From the NCBI RefSeq assembly GCF_003254585.1, contig NZ_QJGZ01000042.1:248001-312000 (forward strand): DNA of 64,000 nucleotides. Reading direction: 5' to 3'. The translations under genes and the position numbers were made by a program. This DNA comes from Flavobacterium sharifuzzamanii. GTDB taxonomy: Bacteria; Bacteroidota; Bacteroidia; Flavobacteriales; Flavobacteriaceae. Under the pieces are notes generated by a model. That model saw only the letters and a list, made by a program, of their open reading frames with translations, made no database searches and was not told the DNA's origin. Below are positions 25,784 to 34,657 of the stretch, in pieces (the stretch's first letter is position 1; each line of letters starts with the position of its first letter).

Positions 25784-26203
25784 ATGAAAACATTTAAATT
25801 AGAAAACGAACCCAAAATAAAATCTGGTTTTAAAACTCCGGAAAATTATTTTGATGATTTTTCAGAAAAGGTTTTACAGCAATTAAACGAAAAAGAAGTT
25901 AAAGTAATTCCTTTTTTCAAACGCAAAAAAACACTCTGGACGGCCGCAGCCGCTGTAGTTGGCTTTGCATTATTGATTCCTGTCATAAATAATTACAGAG
26001 CAAATTCAAACGATCTTGATGAAGCTACTTTAGAAAATTATTTATCCTATCATTCTAATATTAGCCAATACGACTTGATTCAAAAATTAGATGATAGTGA
26101 TATTGAAAAATTAGGCAACGATGTTACTTTGGAAGATGAAACTCTTGAAGATATTTTAGCGACAAGCCCAAACATCGAACACTTAATATCAGAACAAAAT
26201 TAA
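25784..26203 (+). CDS. Putative anti-sigma factor, single-span membrane protein
   Basis: A 139-residue protein: cytoplasmic N-terminus of about 45 residues with the GFKTPENYFDDFSEKVLQ segment, one membrane span (TLWTAAAAVVGFALLIPVI) and an acidic outer part (DEATLENYLSYH..., DVTLEDETLEDIL). Gene order and topology fit an anti-sigma protein for the preceding sigma factor. There is no zinc-binding anti-sigma motif, so the role rests on context. Confidence 0.68.
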   Translation: MKTFKLENEPKIKSGFKTPENYFDDFSEKVLQQLNEKEVKVIPFFKRKKTLWTAAAAVVGFALLIPVINNYRANSNDLDEATLENYLSYHSNISQYDLIQKLDDSDIEKLGNDVTLEDETLEDILATSPNIEHLISEQN

Positions 26204-26234
26204 ATCAAACTTAACTCAACAACTTAGCTTAACA

Positions 26235-26693
26235 ATGAAAATAAAAAACATTTTACCGCTATTGCTATTTCTGACAAGTTTTTCATTTTTTGCCCAAAAT
26301 GGAAAAATTGATGAAAAGCGAGAAAAGATTAAAGCTTTTAAAGTGTCATTTTTAACGACAGAATTAGAATTAACTTCAACAGAAGCCGAAAAATTCTGGC
26401 CGATTTATAATGCTTATGATGACAAGCAGTATGAATTAAAATATTTGAAAATGAAAACTTATCTGAGACAGTTAAAAGACGACAATCTTAAAAATCTTTC
26501 AGATAAAGAAGCAGCAACGTTATTATCTCAAATTGAAAGTACAGATAAAGAAATATACCAGCTTCGTGAAAAATACATGAGCAGTTTAAAAAAAGTGCTT
26601 CCTGCAAAGAAAATATTATTGCTTAAAAAATCTGAAGACGACTTTAATCGAAAATTATTGCAGCAATATCGAGACAAAGGAAATAAAGATTAA
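26235..26693 (+). CDS. Periplasmic helical protein linked to ECF sigma factor
   Basis: A 152-residue protein with a signal peptide (ILPLLLFLTSFSFFAQ) and a helical mature part with the pattern TTELELTSTEAEKFWPIYNAYD, close to the LTxxQ family of periplasmic stress sensors (Spy/CpxP/CnrX). From memory, flavobacterial genomes annotate this gene as 'sensor of ECF-type sigma factor'. It would sit outside the inner membrane and feed the putative anti-sigma protein. The signal sensed is unknown. Confidence 0.7.
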   Translation: MKIKNILPLLLFLTSFSFFAQNGKIDEKREKIKAFKVSFLTTELELTSTEAEKFWPIYNAYDDKQYELKYLKMKTYLRQLKDDNLKNLSDKEAATLLSQIESTDKEIYQLREKYMSSLKKVLPAKKILLLKKSEDDFNRKLLQQYRDKGNKD

Positions 26694-26712
26694 ACTTAAC
26701 AATACAACAGCG

Positions 26713-26760
26713 ATAAGAACCCTATATAATAATACTTACTTTATTATTTAGGGTTCTTAT
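26713..26760. terminator. Bidirectional terminator
   Basis: Arms ATAAGAACCCT (26713-26723) and complement (26750-26760), with further pairing of ATAATA/TATTAT inside, between convergent genes. Confidence 0.75.
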
Positions 26761-26764
26761 TTTT

Positions 26765-27826
26765 TTATTTAAAATTAAGTCGAACTACTTTATTATGTCC
26801 GGCTGCGATTGCCGTATTTCTGTTCACAAATCGAATCGTGAAAAACCTATTATCTGTAGAAAGCTGCATCCAGTTTTCTCCTCCATTTTGAGAATACTGT
26901 ATTCCTTCAGAACCTACGCAAACAATTTCTCGTCCATTTCCACCAGGAACATATTGTACACAAGATGCATAACCAAATCCCATATTCTGACCAATTAATT
27001 GCCAGGTGTTGCCCCCATCTTTTGTAAAAGCTTTATTATTGGCTTTAATATTAGGAAGATCGTAATCTCCTCCTGCAATAAAACCTTGTTTAGAATCGTA
27101 AAAATCGGCAGTAAAAATTCCTGTCATTTGTTTTCCCTGCACAATTGGAGTTTCGACAACTTTCCATGTCTTTGCTTTATCTGGAGAATAAAAAACACGT
27201 GCTTTTTTTCCGCCCGAAACTAGCCATGTATCGTTTCCTTTTATAACAATATTGGTATTACTTGCTGCAAAAGCTGCCTCTCCTGTGCTATTTGTTGGTA
27301 ATTTATCTGAAAGCAATTTTGTCCAAGTTTCTCCGCCGTCTCGTGTAACAATAATTGAAAAAGTATCCTCAGTCGGGTCTCCAATTGCAATTCCTTCTTT
27401 ATCGTTCCAGAACTGCATGCTGTCGTAAAAAACTTTTGGGTTAATTTCTTTATAAACCAATTTAACTTTTCGGTCTTTTTTTGAAACCGAATATAGAAGT
27501 GCTGGATTTGCTACACTCAGCAAAAAAATATCTTTTGAAGTTTGCGCAATACTTCTAAATTCTAATTTAAGTGTATCACGATAAATATGTTCTTCAAATT
27601 TTTCTTTTTTATCCAAATCATAGTATCCAAAACGAGAATTATCTGCCCCGTACCAAACTTTATTTTTATCAATTAGAATTGCTCTAATACTAATTCTGTC
27701 TTTAAATAATGTATCTACTGTCATTGATGTAAAGCCATTATTATAAACAATGTCAGTTTTATAATTAAATGTCTTAAAAGACATCAGCAAAATAAAAATA
27801 ACACAAAATAAAGCGATTTTTTTCAT
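26765..27826 (-). CDS. BNR/YCF48-like beta-propeller protein, exported
   Basis: A 353-residue protein with an N-terminal hydrophobic signal (IALFCVIFILLMSFKTF). Repeated blades with DGGETWTK, SPDKAKTWKVVE, DGGNTWQLIG and NGGENWMQL are the Asp-box/BNR pattern of YCF48 and sialidase-like propellers. Plant and cyanobacterial YCF48 assists photosystem assembly, but bacterial members like this are of unknown role. There is no catalytic sialidase arginine triad obvious, so an enzyme role is not claimed. Confidence 0.8.
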   Translation of the reverse strand: MKKIALFCVIFILLMSFKTFNYKTDIVYNNGFTSMTVDTLFKDRISIRAILIDKNKVWYGADNSRFGYYDLDKKEKFEEHIYRDTLKLEFRSIAQTSKDIFLLSVANPALLYSVSKKDRKVKLVYKEINPKVFYDSMQFWNDKEGIAIGDPTEDTFSIIVTRDGGETWTKLLSDKLPTNSTGEAAFAASNTNIVIKGNDTWLVSGGKKARVFYSPDKAKTWKVVETPIVQGKQMTGIFTADFYDSKQGFIAGGDYDLPNIKANNKAFTKDGGNTWQLIGQNMGFGYASCVQYVPGGNGREIVCVGSEGIQYSQNGGENWMQLSTDNRFFTIRFVNRNTAIAAGHNKVVRLNFK

Positions 27827-27945
27827 AGGAAATTTAAAATTTGGTTAACGCTAAAATACGATTATTTATAAAATATCAAAATCATTCTGTATTCTTTTCT
27901 GGCATGATAGTTGTTTTCTTACAAAATAATTTTAACAAGTAAAAT

Positions 27946-28461
27946 ATGAAAAATATATTGTTTATAGCGTTTTTTATACTATTAGTAAATTACATTAATG
28001 CCCAAAAAGTAAATGTTTACGCCAAAAACTCTTATGTAGAAGACAATTTAGACTTAAATGCTGTGGCTTCAATTTTTGAAGAATCTAAAGATCTTGTCGA
28101 TTTTGAACAGAAATTAAATTATCCTCAAGATCGAATTTCAAACCTTGATTTAAACAACGATGGTAAAGTTGATTATTTAAAAGTTTCTGATAAAATCGTA
28201 AACAACATTCAAATAATAAAAATTCAATCTGAAGTAAGTCCAAATATATATGAAGATGTTGCTTCTATTAATATAATATTAAATAACAAAAATAGAAGTT
28301 CAAATTTTGCTTTAAATACAACTCATTGCAATGAGATTCCAAACAAGAATAAAGAAAAAAATAAAAGCTCCTATTATAATCAATCTGGACTTCGAGCAAC
28401 AGACATTGTAATTCCATTTATATATACAGCACTAAATGTCTATTTATCTATAAGAAGATAG
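27946..28461 (+). CDS. Exported protein, short paralogue of the next gene
   Basis: A 171-residue protein with a signal peptide (NILFIAFFILLVNYINAQ). Residues 20-115 match residues 23-120 of the next gene: VYAKNSY, NLDLNAVAS.F, DFEQKLN and ISNLDLNNDGKVDYL. The DLNNDGKVD segment has the spacing of a calcium-binding EF-hand/dockerin loop. The C-terminal part is short and unlike the other gene. Function is unknown. Confidence 0.75.
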   Translation: MKNILFIAFFILLVNYINAQKVNVYAKNSYVEDNLDLNAVASIFEESKDLVDFEQKLNYPQDRISNLDLNNDGKVDYLKVSDKIVNNIQIIKIQSEVSPNIYEDVASINIILNNKNRSSNFALNTTHCNEIPNKNKEKNKSSYYNQSGLRATDIVIPFIYTALNVYLSIRR

Positions 28462-28463
28462 AT

Positions 28464-28502
28464 CAACAAACAAACAAACAAACAAACAAACAAACAAACA
28501 AC
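28464..28502. repeat. Tetranucleotide microsatellite (CAAA)8
   Basis: Eight full CAAA units (28467-28498) with flanking partial units lie between the two paralogues, about 100 bp before the second start codon. Such tracts can change length by slippage; here it is upstream of, not inside, the gene. Confidence 0.9.
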
Positions 28503-28600
28503 TGTTTATCAGCAATATACAACCAAATAAACAATAGAAATATTTTGTGGCACAGTAATTGGATATCTCATAACACAAAATAATTTAATACAAATTAGCC

Positions 28601-29911
28601 ATGAAAGCGAATTTACTTTTAATAGCAATATCAGCCTTAGTTCTTGCTTCTTGCTCTGCACAAAGTCAAACTACTGTTTATGCAAAAAACTCAGATATAA
28701 GCGATAACTTAGATTTAAGAGCTGTTGCTTCGATGTTTGGAGAATCAGCTAACCTTCAAGATTTTGAAAGACGTTTAAATGATCCAAAATATCAAATATC
28801 AAATCTTGACCTTAACGGTGATGACGAAGTGGATTATCTTCGTGTAATCGAAAGTGTTGAAAACAGAACTCACGTTGTTATTATCCAAGCAGTTCTAGAT
28901 CGCGATGTTTACCAAGACGTTGCTACTATTGATGTAGAAAGAGATAATTACAACAAAGTAAGTGTTCAAATTGTTGGAAACTCTTATTTATATGGAGCAA
29001 ATTACATTTATGAACCTGTTTATAGTGTTGTTCCTGTAATTTATACTTCATTTTGGGTGACAAATTACAGACCTTATTATTCAACTTGGTATTGGGGTTA
29101 CTATCCAACATATTACAGCGCTTGGAGACCTTACCCAGTTTATAGATACAGAAATAATATCAATGTTTGCATCAATGTACACAACACATACAATTATGTC
29201 AATACGAGAAGAAGCTATAGAGCTCCTGCAATTTATGAAACTAGACGTACTTACGGTTACGAAAGAATGCGTCCAAACTACAGCTTTGCTGAAAGACATG
29301 CAAACACATCTAATAGATATGAACTAGACCAAAGACGTGTAGCAAACAGAGAAACTAGCCGAAATACTTACAACACAAACAGAAATTATACAGGAAGAAC
29401 AACATCTGACAACGGAATTTCTAACAGAACATATGCAGAAAACAGAAATGCGACAAATAGATCAACTGTTGACAGAAGCAGCAATAGCGGCAACAATAGC
29501 AATAGAAGCTATAACCCTACAGGCAGAAGTTCTGAAAATGTAAGCACAGAAAGAAGCACAAATCGTGGTGGCTATTCAAATAATGGCTATAATTCTCAAA
29601 GAACTGAAAATAGCGCAAGAGTACAAAATACTCAGAGAACAGATTATGGAAACGGAAATACTTCTAGCACTTCAAGAGATTATTCTAATCGTGAAGTGTC
29701 TGCTCCAAGAGCTGAAAGAAGTACAAGAAGTTATTCTGAAAACCAGTCTAGCAATTCAAACAGAGATTACTCTGCTAGACCACAGCAAAGCCAACGTTCA
29801 GAATCTCCACGTATGAGCCAAGAATCTTCTAGAGGAAACCAAGAGTCTAGAGGCGGACAGAGCCAAAGAGACAATGGCTCAAGCTCTAGAGGAAATGGCA
29901 GAAGAGGCTAA
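28601..29911 (+). CDS. Exported protein with EF-hand-like loop and disordered Asn/Ser/Arg tail
   Basis: A 436-residue protein with a lipoprotein-like start (ALVLASCSAQ; Cys at 18). Residues 23-120 form the domain shared with the preceding gene, including DLNGDDEVDYL. Residues 130-190 are very rich in Tyr and Trp (YWGYYPTYYSAWRPYP). Residues 210-436 are low-complexity Asn, Ser, Arg and Gly with repeated RS, NR and YN steps. The tail is basic and probably disordered, perhaps surface or matrix bound. No named function. Confidence 0.75.
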   Translation: MKANLLLIAISALVLASCSAQSQTTVYAKNSDISDNLDLRAVASMFGESANLQDFERRLNDPKYQISNLDLNGDDEVDYLRVIESVENRTHVVIIQAVLDRDVYQDVATIDVERDNYNKVSVQIVGNSYLYGANYIYEPVYSVVPVIYTSFWVTNYRPYYSTWYWGYYPTYYSAWRPYPVYRYRNNINVCINVHNTYNYVNTRRSYRAPAIYETRRTYGYERMRPNYSFAERHANTSNRYELDQRRVANRETSRNTYNTNRNYTGRTTSDNGISNRTYAENRNATNRSTVDRSSNSGNNSNRSYNPTGRSSENVSTERSTNRGGYSNNGYNSQRTENSARVQNTQRTDYGNGNTSSTSRDYSNREVSAPRAERSTRSYSENQSSNSNRDYSARPQQSQRSESPRMSQESSRGNQESRGGQSQRDNGSSSRGNGRRG

Positions 29912-29940
29912 TTTTCAAAATAAATAATACTCAAAAAAGA

Positions 29941-29964
29941 AAGCACAATTTTACGATTGTGCTT
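29941..29964 (+). terminator. Terminator
   Basis: Arms AAGCACAAT (29941-29949) and complement (29956-29964) followed by T residues. Confidence 0.8.
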
Positions 29965-30011
29965 TTTTTTATCTTTTTAATTATAATTGCCGCTAATTTG
30001 TTTTAAAACAG

Positions 30012-30019
30012 TAAATTTG
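30012..30019 (+). promoter_or_regulatory. Promoter element of kup
   Basis: TAAATTTG fits TAnnTTTG; a TTG at 29987-29989 lies 22 bp upstream, near the spacing of Bacteroidota -33/-7 promoters. Confidence 0.45.
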
Positions 30020-30044
30020 CAACCGTCTTTTTATAAAACTATAC

Positions 30045-32024
30045 ATGAGCGCATCGCATAAAAACTTACATAGTAAGTTGTCTATTGGGGGTTTATTGAT
30101 TACTTTAGGGATTATTTATGGAGATATAGGAACTTCTCCATTGTACGTAATGAAGGCTATTTTGGGCGATCACACGATAAATGCCGATATTGTTTTAGGT
30201 GGTATTTCTTGTGTTTTTTGGACCTTAACATTACAAACTACAATTAAATATGTACTTATCACATTAAGTGCAGACAACCACGGCGAAGGAGGAATTTTTG
30301 CATTATATGCATTAGTCAAGAAAACAAAAATTCAATGGCTCATAGTACCCGCGATTATTGGAGGTAGCGCCCTGCTCGCCGACGGAATTATAACCCCGCC
30401 AATTTCGATTTCTTCTGCTGTAGAAGGAATTAGAGCATTCTATCCAACGATGCAGACACAAACTATTGTGTATATTGTAATTACAATTCTATTCGTTCTA
30501 TTCACTATTCAGCAGTTCGGAACTAAATTGGTTGGTAAATTCTTTGCCCCAATGATGTTAATCTGGTTTGCTATGTTGGGAACTTTAGGAACAATTCAGG
30601 TATTGAATTATCCGGAAGTAATTAAAGCAATCAATCCGTACTACGCTTATCATTTATTATCGATACATCCTGATGGTTTCTTTGTTCTTGGTTTTGTATT
30701 CTTATGTACAACTGGAGCTGAGGCTTTGTATTCTGACATGGGACACTGTGGTAGAAAAAACATCAGAATTAGCTGGATGTTTGTAAAAACGACTTTAGTT
30801 CTAAATTATTTCGGACAAGCAGCTTATTTAATTCACCATGAAGGAAGCACATTACAGCAATTAGGAGGCGAAAACGGAAATCCGTTTTACTTAATTATGC
30901 CACATTGGTTTTTACCATTCGGAATTGTAGTTGCAACTCTTGCTGCAGTAATTGCGTCTCAGGCACTTATTTCTGGCTCGTTCACTTTAATTAATGAAGC
31001 GATGCGTTTGAACTTCTGGCCAAAAGTAAAAATCAAATATCCTACTGAAGTAAAAGGTCAATTATACATTCCGTCAATCAACTGGTTATTGTTTTTTGGT
31101 TGTGTTGGAATCGTTTTACATTTCGAAAAATCAGGAAACATGGAACACGCATATGGTCTTGCTATCATTTTGTGTATGATCATGACTACCATATTATTGA
31201 ATTATTACTTAATCATGAAACGTGTAAAACTGTACTTCATGGTACCGTTGATTACCATTTATTTATTGATTGAGTTCAGTTTCCTTTTCGCTAATATTAC
31301 CAAATTTGCAGAAGGTGGTTATGTAACTTTAATCATTGCTAGTTTATTGATTTCTGTAATGACAATCTGGTATTTGGCTAAGAAAATCAACAAAAACTAC
31401 ACTAAAGTCGTTAAGGTTGACGATTACAAACAAGTTCTTGTAGAGTTGAGCCAAGATTTATCTATTCCGAAATATGCTACGCATTTGGTTTATATGACTA
31501 ATGCAAATCGCGTGGATGAACTGGAGGAAAAAATCATTTATTCTATTCTTCAAAAACGCCCAAAAAGAGCAGATATTTATTGGTTTGTTCACGTTAATAT
31601 TTTGACAGAACCTTATAAAACGCAATATAAAGTAACCGAAATTGCTAAAGACGATATTTATAGAATTGATTTCAACTTAGGTTTTAGAGAACCAACCAAA
31701 ATCAATTTGATGTTTAGAGAAGTTATCAAAGACATGGTAAAACGTGGCGAAGTAGATATTACGAGCCGTTACGAATCTTTAAACAAAAATAATATTATTG
31801 GAGACTTCAAATTTGTATTGTCTGAGAAATTCTTATCAAATGACAACGATTTAAGATGGCATGAAAACATTATCATGAATTCTTATTTCTTCATCAAAAA
31901 ACTGAGTTTGTCTGAAGAAAGAGCTTTTGGCTTGGACAGCAGCTCTGTTAAGATAGAAAAATTCCCGATGGTGCTTCATGCTCCAGAAAATATTGGATTA
32001 ACGCGAATTATTTCAAAAGAATAA
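30045..32024 (+). CDS. kup: Kup-family potassium transporter
   Basis: A 659-residue protein. The N-terminal motif GIIYGDIGTSPLYVMKAIL is the hallmark of Kup/HAK/KT proteins. About twelve membrane spans end near residue 450, and a cytoplasmic C-terminal domain of about 200 residues follows. The loop GEGGIFALYAL and DMGHCGRKNI are also conserved. It imports potassium with protons. It is monocistronic, followed by a terminator. Confidence 0.95.
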   Translation: MSASHKNLHSKLSIGGLLITLGIIYGDIGTSPLYVMKAILGDHTINADIVLGGISCVFWTLTLQTTIKYVLITLSADNHGEGGIFALYALVKKTKIQWLIVPAIIGGSALLADGIITPPISISSAVEGIRAFYPTMQTQTIVYIVITILFVLFTIQQFGTKLVGKFFAPMMLIWFAMLGTLGTIQVLNYPEVIKAINPYYAYHLLSIHPDGFFVLGFVFLCTTGAEALYSDMGHCGRKNIRISWMFVKTTLVLNYFGQAAYLIHHEGSTLQQLGGENGNPFYLIMPHWFLPFGIVVATLAAVIASQALISGSFTLINEAMRLNFWPKVKIKYPTEVKGQLYIPSINWLLFFGCVGIVLHFEKSGNMEHAYGLAIILCMIMTTILLNYYLIMKRVKLYFMVPLITIYLLIEFSFLFANITKFAEGGYVTLIIASLLISVMTIWYLAKKINKNYTKVVKVDDYKQVLVELSQDLSIPKYATHLVYMTNANRVDELEEKIIYSILQKRPKRADIYWFVHVNILTEPYKTQYKVTEIAKDDIYRIDFNLGFREPTKINLMFREVIKDMVKRGEVDITSRYESLNKNNIIGDFKFVLSEKFLSNDNDLRWHENIIMNSYFFIKKLSLSEERAFGLDSSSVKIEKFPMVLHAPENIGLTRIISKE

Positions 32025-32044
32025 AAAGCTTAACAATAATTTCA

Positions 32045-32070
32045 AAAAACACTCTAAATTAGAGTGTTTT
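32045..32070 (+). terminator. Terminator of kup
   Basis: Arms around AACACTCTA (32046-32056) and complement (32060-32070), then a T run. Confidence 0.8.
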
Positions 32071-32135
32071 TTTCATTTAGTGAAAGTCTAAAGTAAGATT
32101 CAGTATTAAAAATTTAACTTTCAATCAATTAATAG

Positions 32136-32143
32136 TACCTTTG
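32136..32143 (+). promoter_or_regulatory. -7 promoter element of the rRNA methyltransferase gene
   Basis: TACCTTTG fits TAnnTTTG and lies 17 bp before the ATG. Confidence 0.45.
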
Positions 32144-32160
32144 CAACTCAAAATATAGAA

Positions 32161-33375
32161 ATGAGATTACACAGAAATTTAGTTTATACTACCATTGACT
32201 CTTTAAATGCAATTTTCAACGAAGGAGAATATGCTGATAAAGTGGTAGCAAGAGCATTAAAAAAAGACAAACGTTGGGGAAGTTCTGACAGGAAGTTTGT
32301 TGCTGAAACGATATACGAAATTGTTCGCTGGAAACGATTATACGCAGAAATTGCCGAAGTAAAAGAACCTTATGACAGAGACAATCTATGGAGAATGTTT
32401 GCGGTTTGGGCTGTTTTACGCGGTTATCCAATTCCAGATTGGAGACAATTGGAAGGAACTCCGGAAAGAAAAATAAAAGGGCGTTTTGACGAATTATCTA
32501 AAACTAGAGCCATTAAAGAATCTATTCCAGATTGGATGGATGAATTGGGCGTAAAAGAACTTGGAGAAAAAGTTTGGGCAAAAGAAATTGCGGCACAAAA
32601 TCAACCTGCAAAAGTTATCTTGAGAACCAATACTTTAAAAGGTACTAAAGAAAGTCTTCGCAATACTTTAATGGATTTAAATATTGAAACTGAATATTTA
32701 AAAGACCAGCCAGAAGCTCTTGTTTTAAAAGAAAGAGCAAATGTATTCTTGACAGAAGCTTTCAAACAAGGTTTATTTGAAGTTCAAGATGCCAACTCGC
32801 AATTAGTTGCTGGATTTTTGGATGTAAAACCTGGAATGCGTGTTGTAGATACGTGCGCTGGTGCAGGTGGAAAAACATTGCATATGGCTTCTTTAATGGA
32901 AAATAAAGGGCAATTGATTGCAATGGACTTGTACGAAAGTAAATTGAAGCAATTGAAATTAAGAGCCAAAAGAAATGGCGCTTTTAATATTGAATACCGC
33001 ATTATCGACAGCACAAAAGTGATCAAAAAATTACACGAAAAAGCAGACCGTGTTTTAATTGATGCACCTTGTAGCGGATTAGGAGTTTTGAAAAGAAACC
33101 CTGATTCTAAATGGAAATTACAGCCTGAGTTTATTGATAACATCCGTAAAGTTCAGAGTGAAGTTTTGGAAAGCTATTCTAAAATTGTAAAACCAGGCGG
33201 AAAATTAGTTTATGCAACTTGTTCAGTTCTTCCATCAGAAAACCAAGAACAAGTAGAAAAGTTTTTAAAAACAGAAATCGGACAACAATTTACTTTTATT
33301 GAAGATCGTAAAATGTTAGCTTCAGAATCTGGTTTTGATGGATTTTATATGGCTTTACTGGAACGCAAAAAATAA
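32161..33375 (+). CDS. RsmB/NOP2-type RNA (cytosine-C5)-methyltransferase
   Basis: A 404-residue protein with an N-terminal NusB/RsmB-like helical region and a C-terminal SAM-dependent domain. Motif I is VVDTCAGAGGKTLHMA; the motif IV cysteine is in DAPCSGLGVLKRNP and the catalytic motif VI cysteine in YATCSVLPSENQ. This is the Sun/RsmB group, which methylates C967 of 16S rRNA in Escherichia coli; the exact site in this organism is inferred. It is monocistronic. Confidence 0.88.
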   Translation: MRLHRNLVYTTIDSLNAIFNEGEYADKVVARALKKDKRWGSSDRKFVAETIYEIVRWKRLYAEIAEVKEPYDRDNLWRMFAVWAVLRGYPIPDWRQLEGTPERKIKGRFDELSKTRAIKESIPDWMDELGVKELGEKVWAKEIAAQNQPAKVILRTNTLKGTKESLRNTLMDLNIETEYLKDQPEALVLKERANVFLTEAFKQGLFEVQDANSQLVAGFLDVKPGMRVVDTCAGAGGKTLHMASLMENKGQLIAMDLYESKLKQLKLRAKRNGAFNIEYRIIDSTKVIKKLHEKADRVLIDAPCSGLGVLKRNPDSKWKLQPEFIDNIRKVQSEVLESYSKIVKPGGKLVYATCSVLPSENQEQVEKFLKTEIGQQFTFIEDRKMLASESGFDGFYMALLERKK

Positions 33376-33475
33376 ATTCCAAATTCCGATTTATTTCGGA
33401 ATACTCAATATTAAAATTCCAAATTCCAATCTTAAAACTTGGAATTTGGAATTTTTTATTTTTTCTAATGCCATA
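33376..33475. repeat. CCAAATTCCAA-type inverted repeat
   Basis: Several copies of ATTCCAAATTCC and its complement GGAATTTGGAATTTT make an imperfect hairpin behind the methyltransferase. The same family recurs at about 38655-38740 and 38798-38820. Confidence 0.6.
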
Positions 33476-33477
33476 GC

Positions 33478-33583
33478 TTTGTCATTTCGACGTAAGGAGA
33501 AATCTTCGCAAGTAGCTCCGCTCCAATAGGCAAATCTTTGTGGAGTTTCTAACGAAGATTTCTCCTTACTTCGAAATGACAAA
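33478..33583. repeat. Long-arm stem-loop repeat (copy C)
   Basis: 31-bp arms 33478-33508 and 33553-33583 pair with one mismatch. They share GTCATTTCGA and AAGGAGAAATCTTCG with copy A but have CGTAAGG in place of CGAAGG; the mirrored change is present on the other arm, so the stem is kept. Confidence 0.88.
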
Positions 33584-33601
33584 ATTGCGAAAACTTGGAA
33601 T

Positions 33602-34657
33602 CTAATCTTGCAAAGTAGGTTTTCGCAACAGCTTTCCATTTTCGTTTTCTTTGAATTTTGAAACGAAAACTATTTCTTTTGGTTTTTCATACTTCCCTAA
33701 AACGTCAAAGAAATCAGGAGCAAATTCTTGTTTTTCCCCTTCTACAACCAAAACTAATTTTTCTCCTAAAGTAGTATCTGGAAGTCCTGTAACAAAAAAT
33801 CTGTTAGCTATCTTTCCAATAAGTTTAGCCTCAATCTGTTCTGGAATCAGCTTCACTCCTCCACTATTGATTACGTTGTCAATTCGACCTAAAAACTTAA
33901 ATTGCTGCTCATTGACTAATTCTACCAAATCATTGGTTACAATTGGCTCATCAGAAATAGAAGCTACTTTAATAACCAAACACTGACGATCGTCTTGAGA
34001 TATTTTTACGTTTGGAAGAATTGAGAAAACAGAATCTCCCAAACGCTTTGCCGCGATATGCGTAATCGTTTCTGTCATTCCGTATGTTTCGTAAATTTCT
34101 GTTTTAAGCGGCAAAAGCTTTTCTTCTAAAGCAGAATCTAATTTAGCTCCTCCTATAATTAACTTACGTACTTTTGAAAGTCCAGCAATAGAATTTTGAA
34201 CTTGTAGCGGCACCATTGCCACAAAATCGTATGTCGTTGTATTGAATTGCAATGGATGCAAACTTGGTGAAACCACATCTAATTCTAATCCTAAAATTAA
34301 ACTTCTCACCAACATCATTTTCCCTGCAATAAATTGCGTCGGCAGACACAATAAAGCTTTATCTCCTGGTTCCAGATCAAAAAAATCGCCTGTTGCTAAA
34401 GCTGACTGAATCATGGCTTGCTTCTTTAACTTAACTAGTTTTGGAAGTCCTGTTGTTCCAGAAGTCGTCATTTCGATATAGTCTTTTTTATCAAACCAAT
34501 CCAAAAAGAATTCTCCAATTGACTGTTCGTAAGCATCACCTTCTTTTATGTAACTATAAGCAACACGGCACAAGTCTTTTGCATTTAAATGGTATCCATT
34601 TAATTTGAAATAATTGTGAACGTTATTTTGAGTTAAGTTTTGCATATTCTTAAGCAT
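33602..34657 (-). CDS. menE: MenE-like o-succinylbenzoate-CoA ligase (AMP-binding)
   Basis: A 351-residue acyl-adenylating enzyme, shorter than typical MenE but of the usual length in Flavobacteriia. The P-loop motif TTSGTTGLPKLVKL is near residue 61, the YGMTETITHIA motif near 200, and the A8-like motif KFLGRIDNVINSGGVKLIPE near 265; the C-terminal lysine is in GKLLRKPT. It would activate o-succinylbenzoate for menaquinone synthesis. The start at 34657 overlaps the upstream CPBP gene by 8 bp; the ATG at 34645 is also possible. Confidence 0.82.
   Translation of the reverse strand: MLKNMQNLTQNNVHNYFKLNGYHLNAKDLCRVAYSYIKEGDAYEQSIGEFFLDWFDKKDYIEMTTSGTTGLPKLVKLKKQAMIQSALATGDFFDLEPGDKALLCLPTQFIAGKMMLVRSLILGLELDVVSPSLHPLQFNTTTYDFVAMVPLQVQNSIAGLSKVRKLIIGGAKLDSALEEKLLPLKTEIYETYGMTETITHIAAKRLGDSVFSILPNVKISQDDRQCLVIKVASISDEPIVTNDLVELVNEQQFKFLGRIDNVINSGGVKLIPEQIEAKLIGKIANRFFVTGLPDTTLGEKLVLVVEGEKQEFAPDFFDVLGKYEKPKEIVFVSKFKENENGKLLRKPTLQD

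Noticed and set aside
28464..28502. CRISPR-like repeat
   Set aside because: It is a simple four-base tandem tract with no spacers and no cas genes nearby.
29565..29816. Plus-strand frame of 83 codons inside the low-complexity tail
   Set aside because: It overlaps the 436-residue gene in another frame and arises from its repetitive codons.
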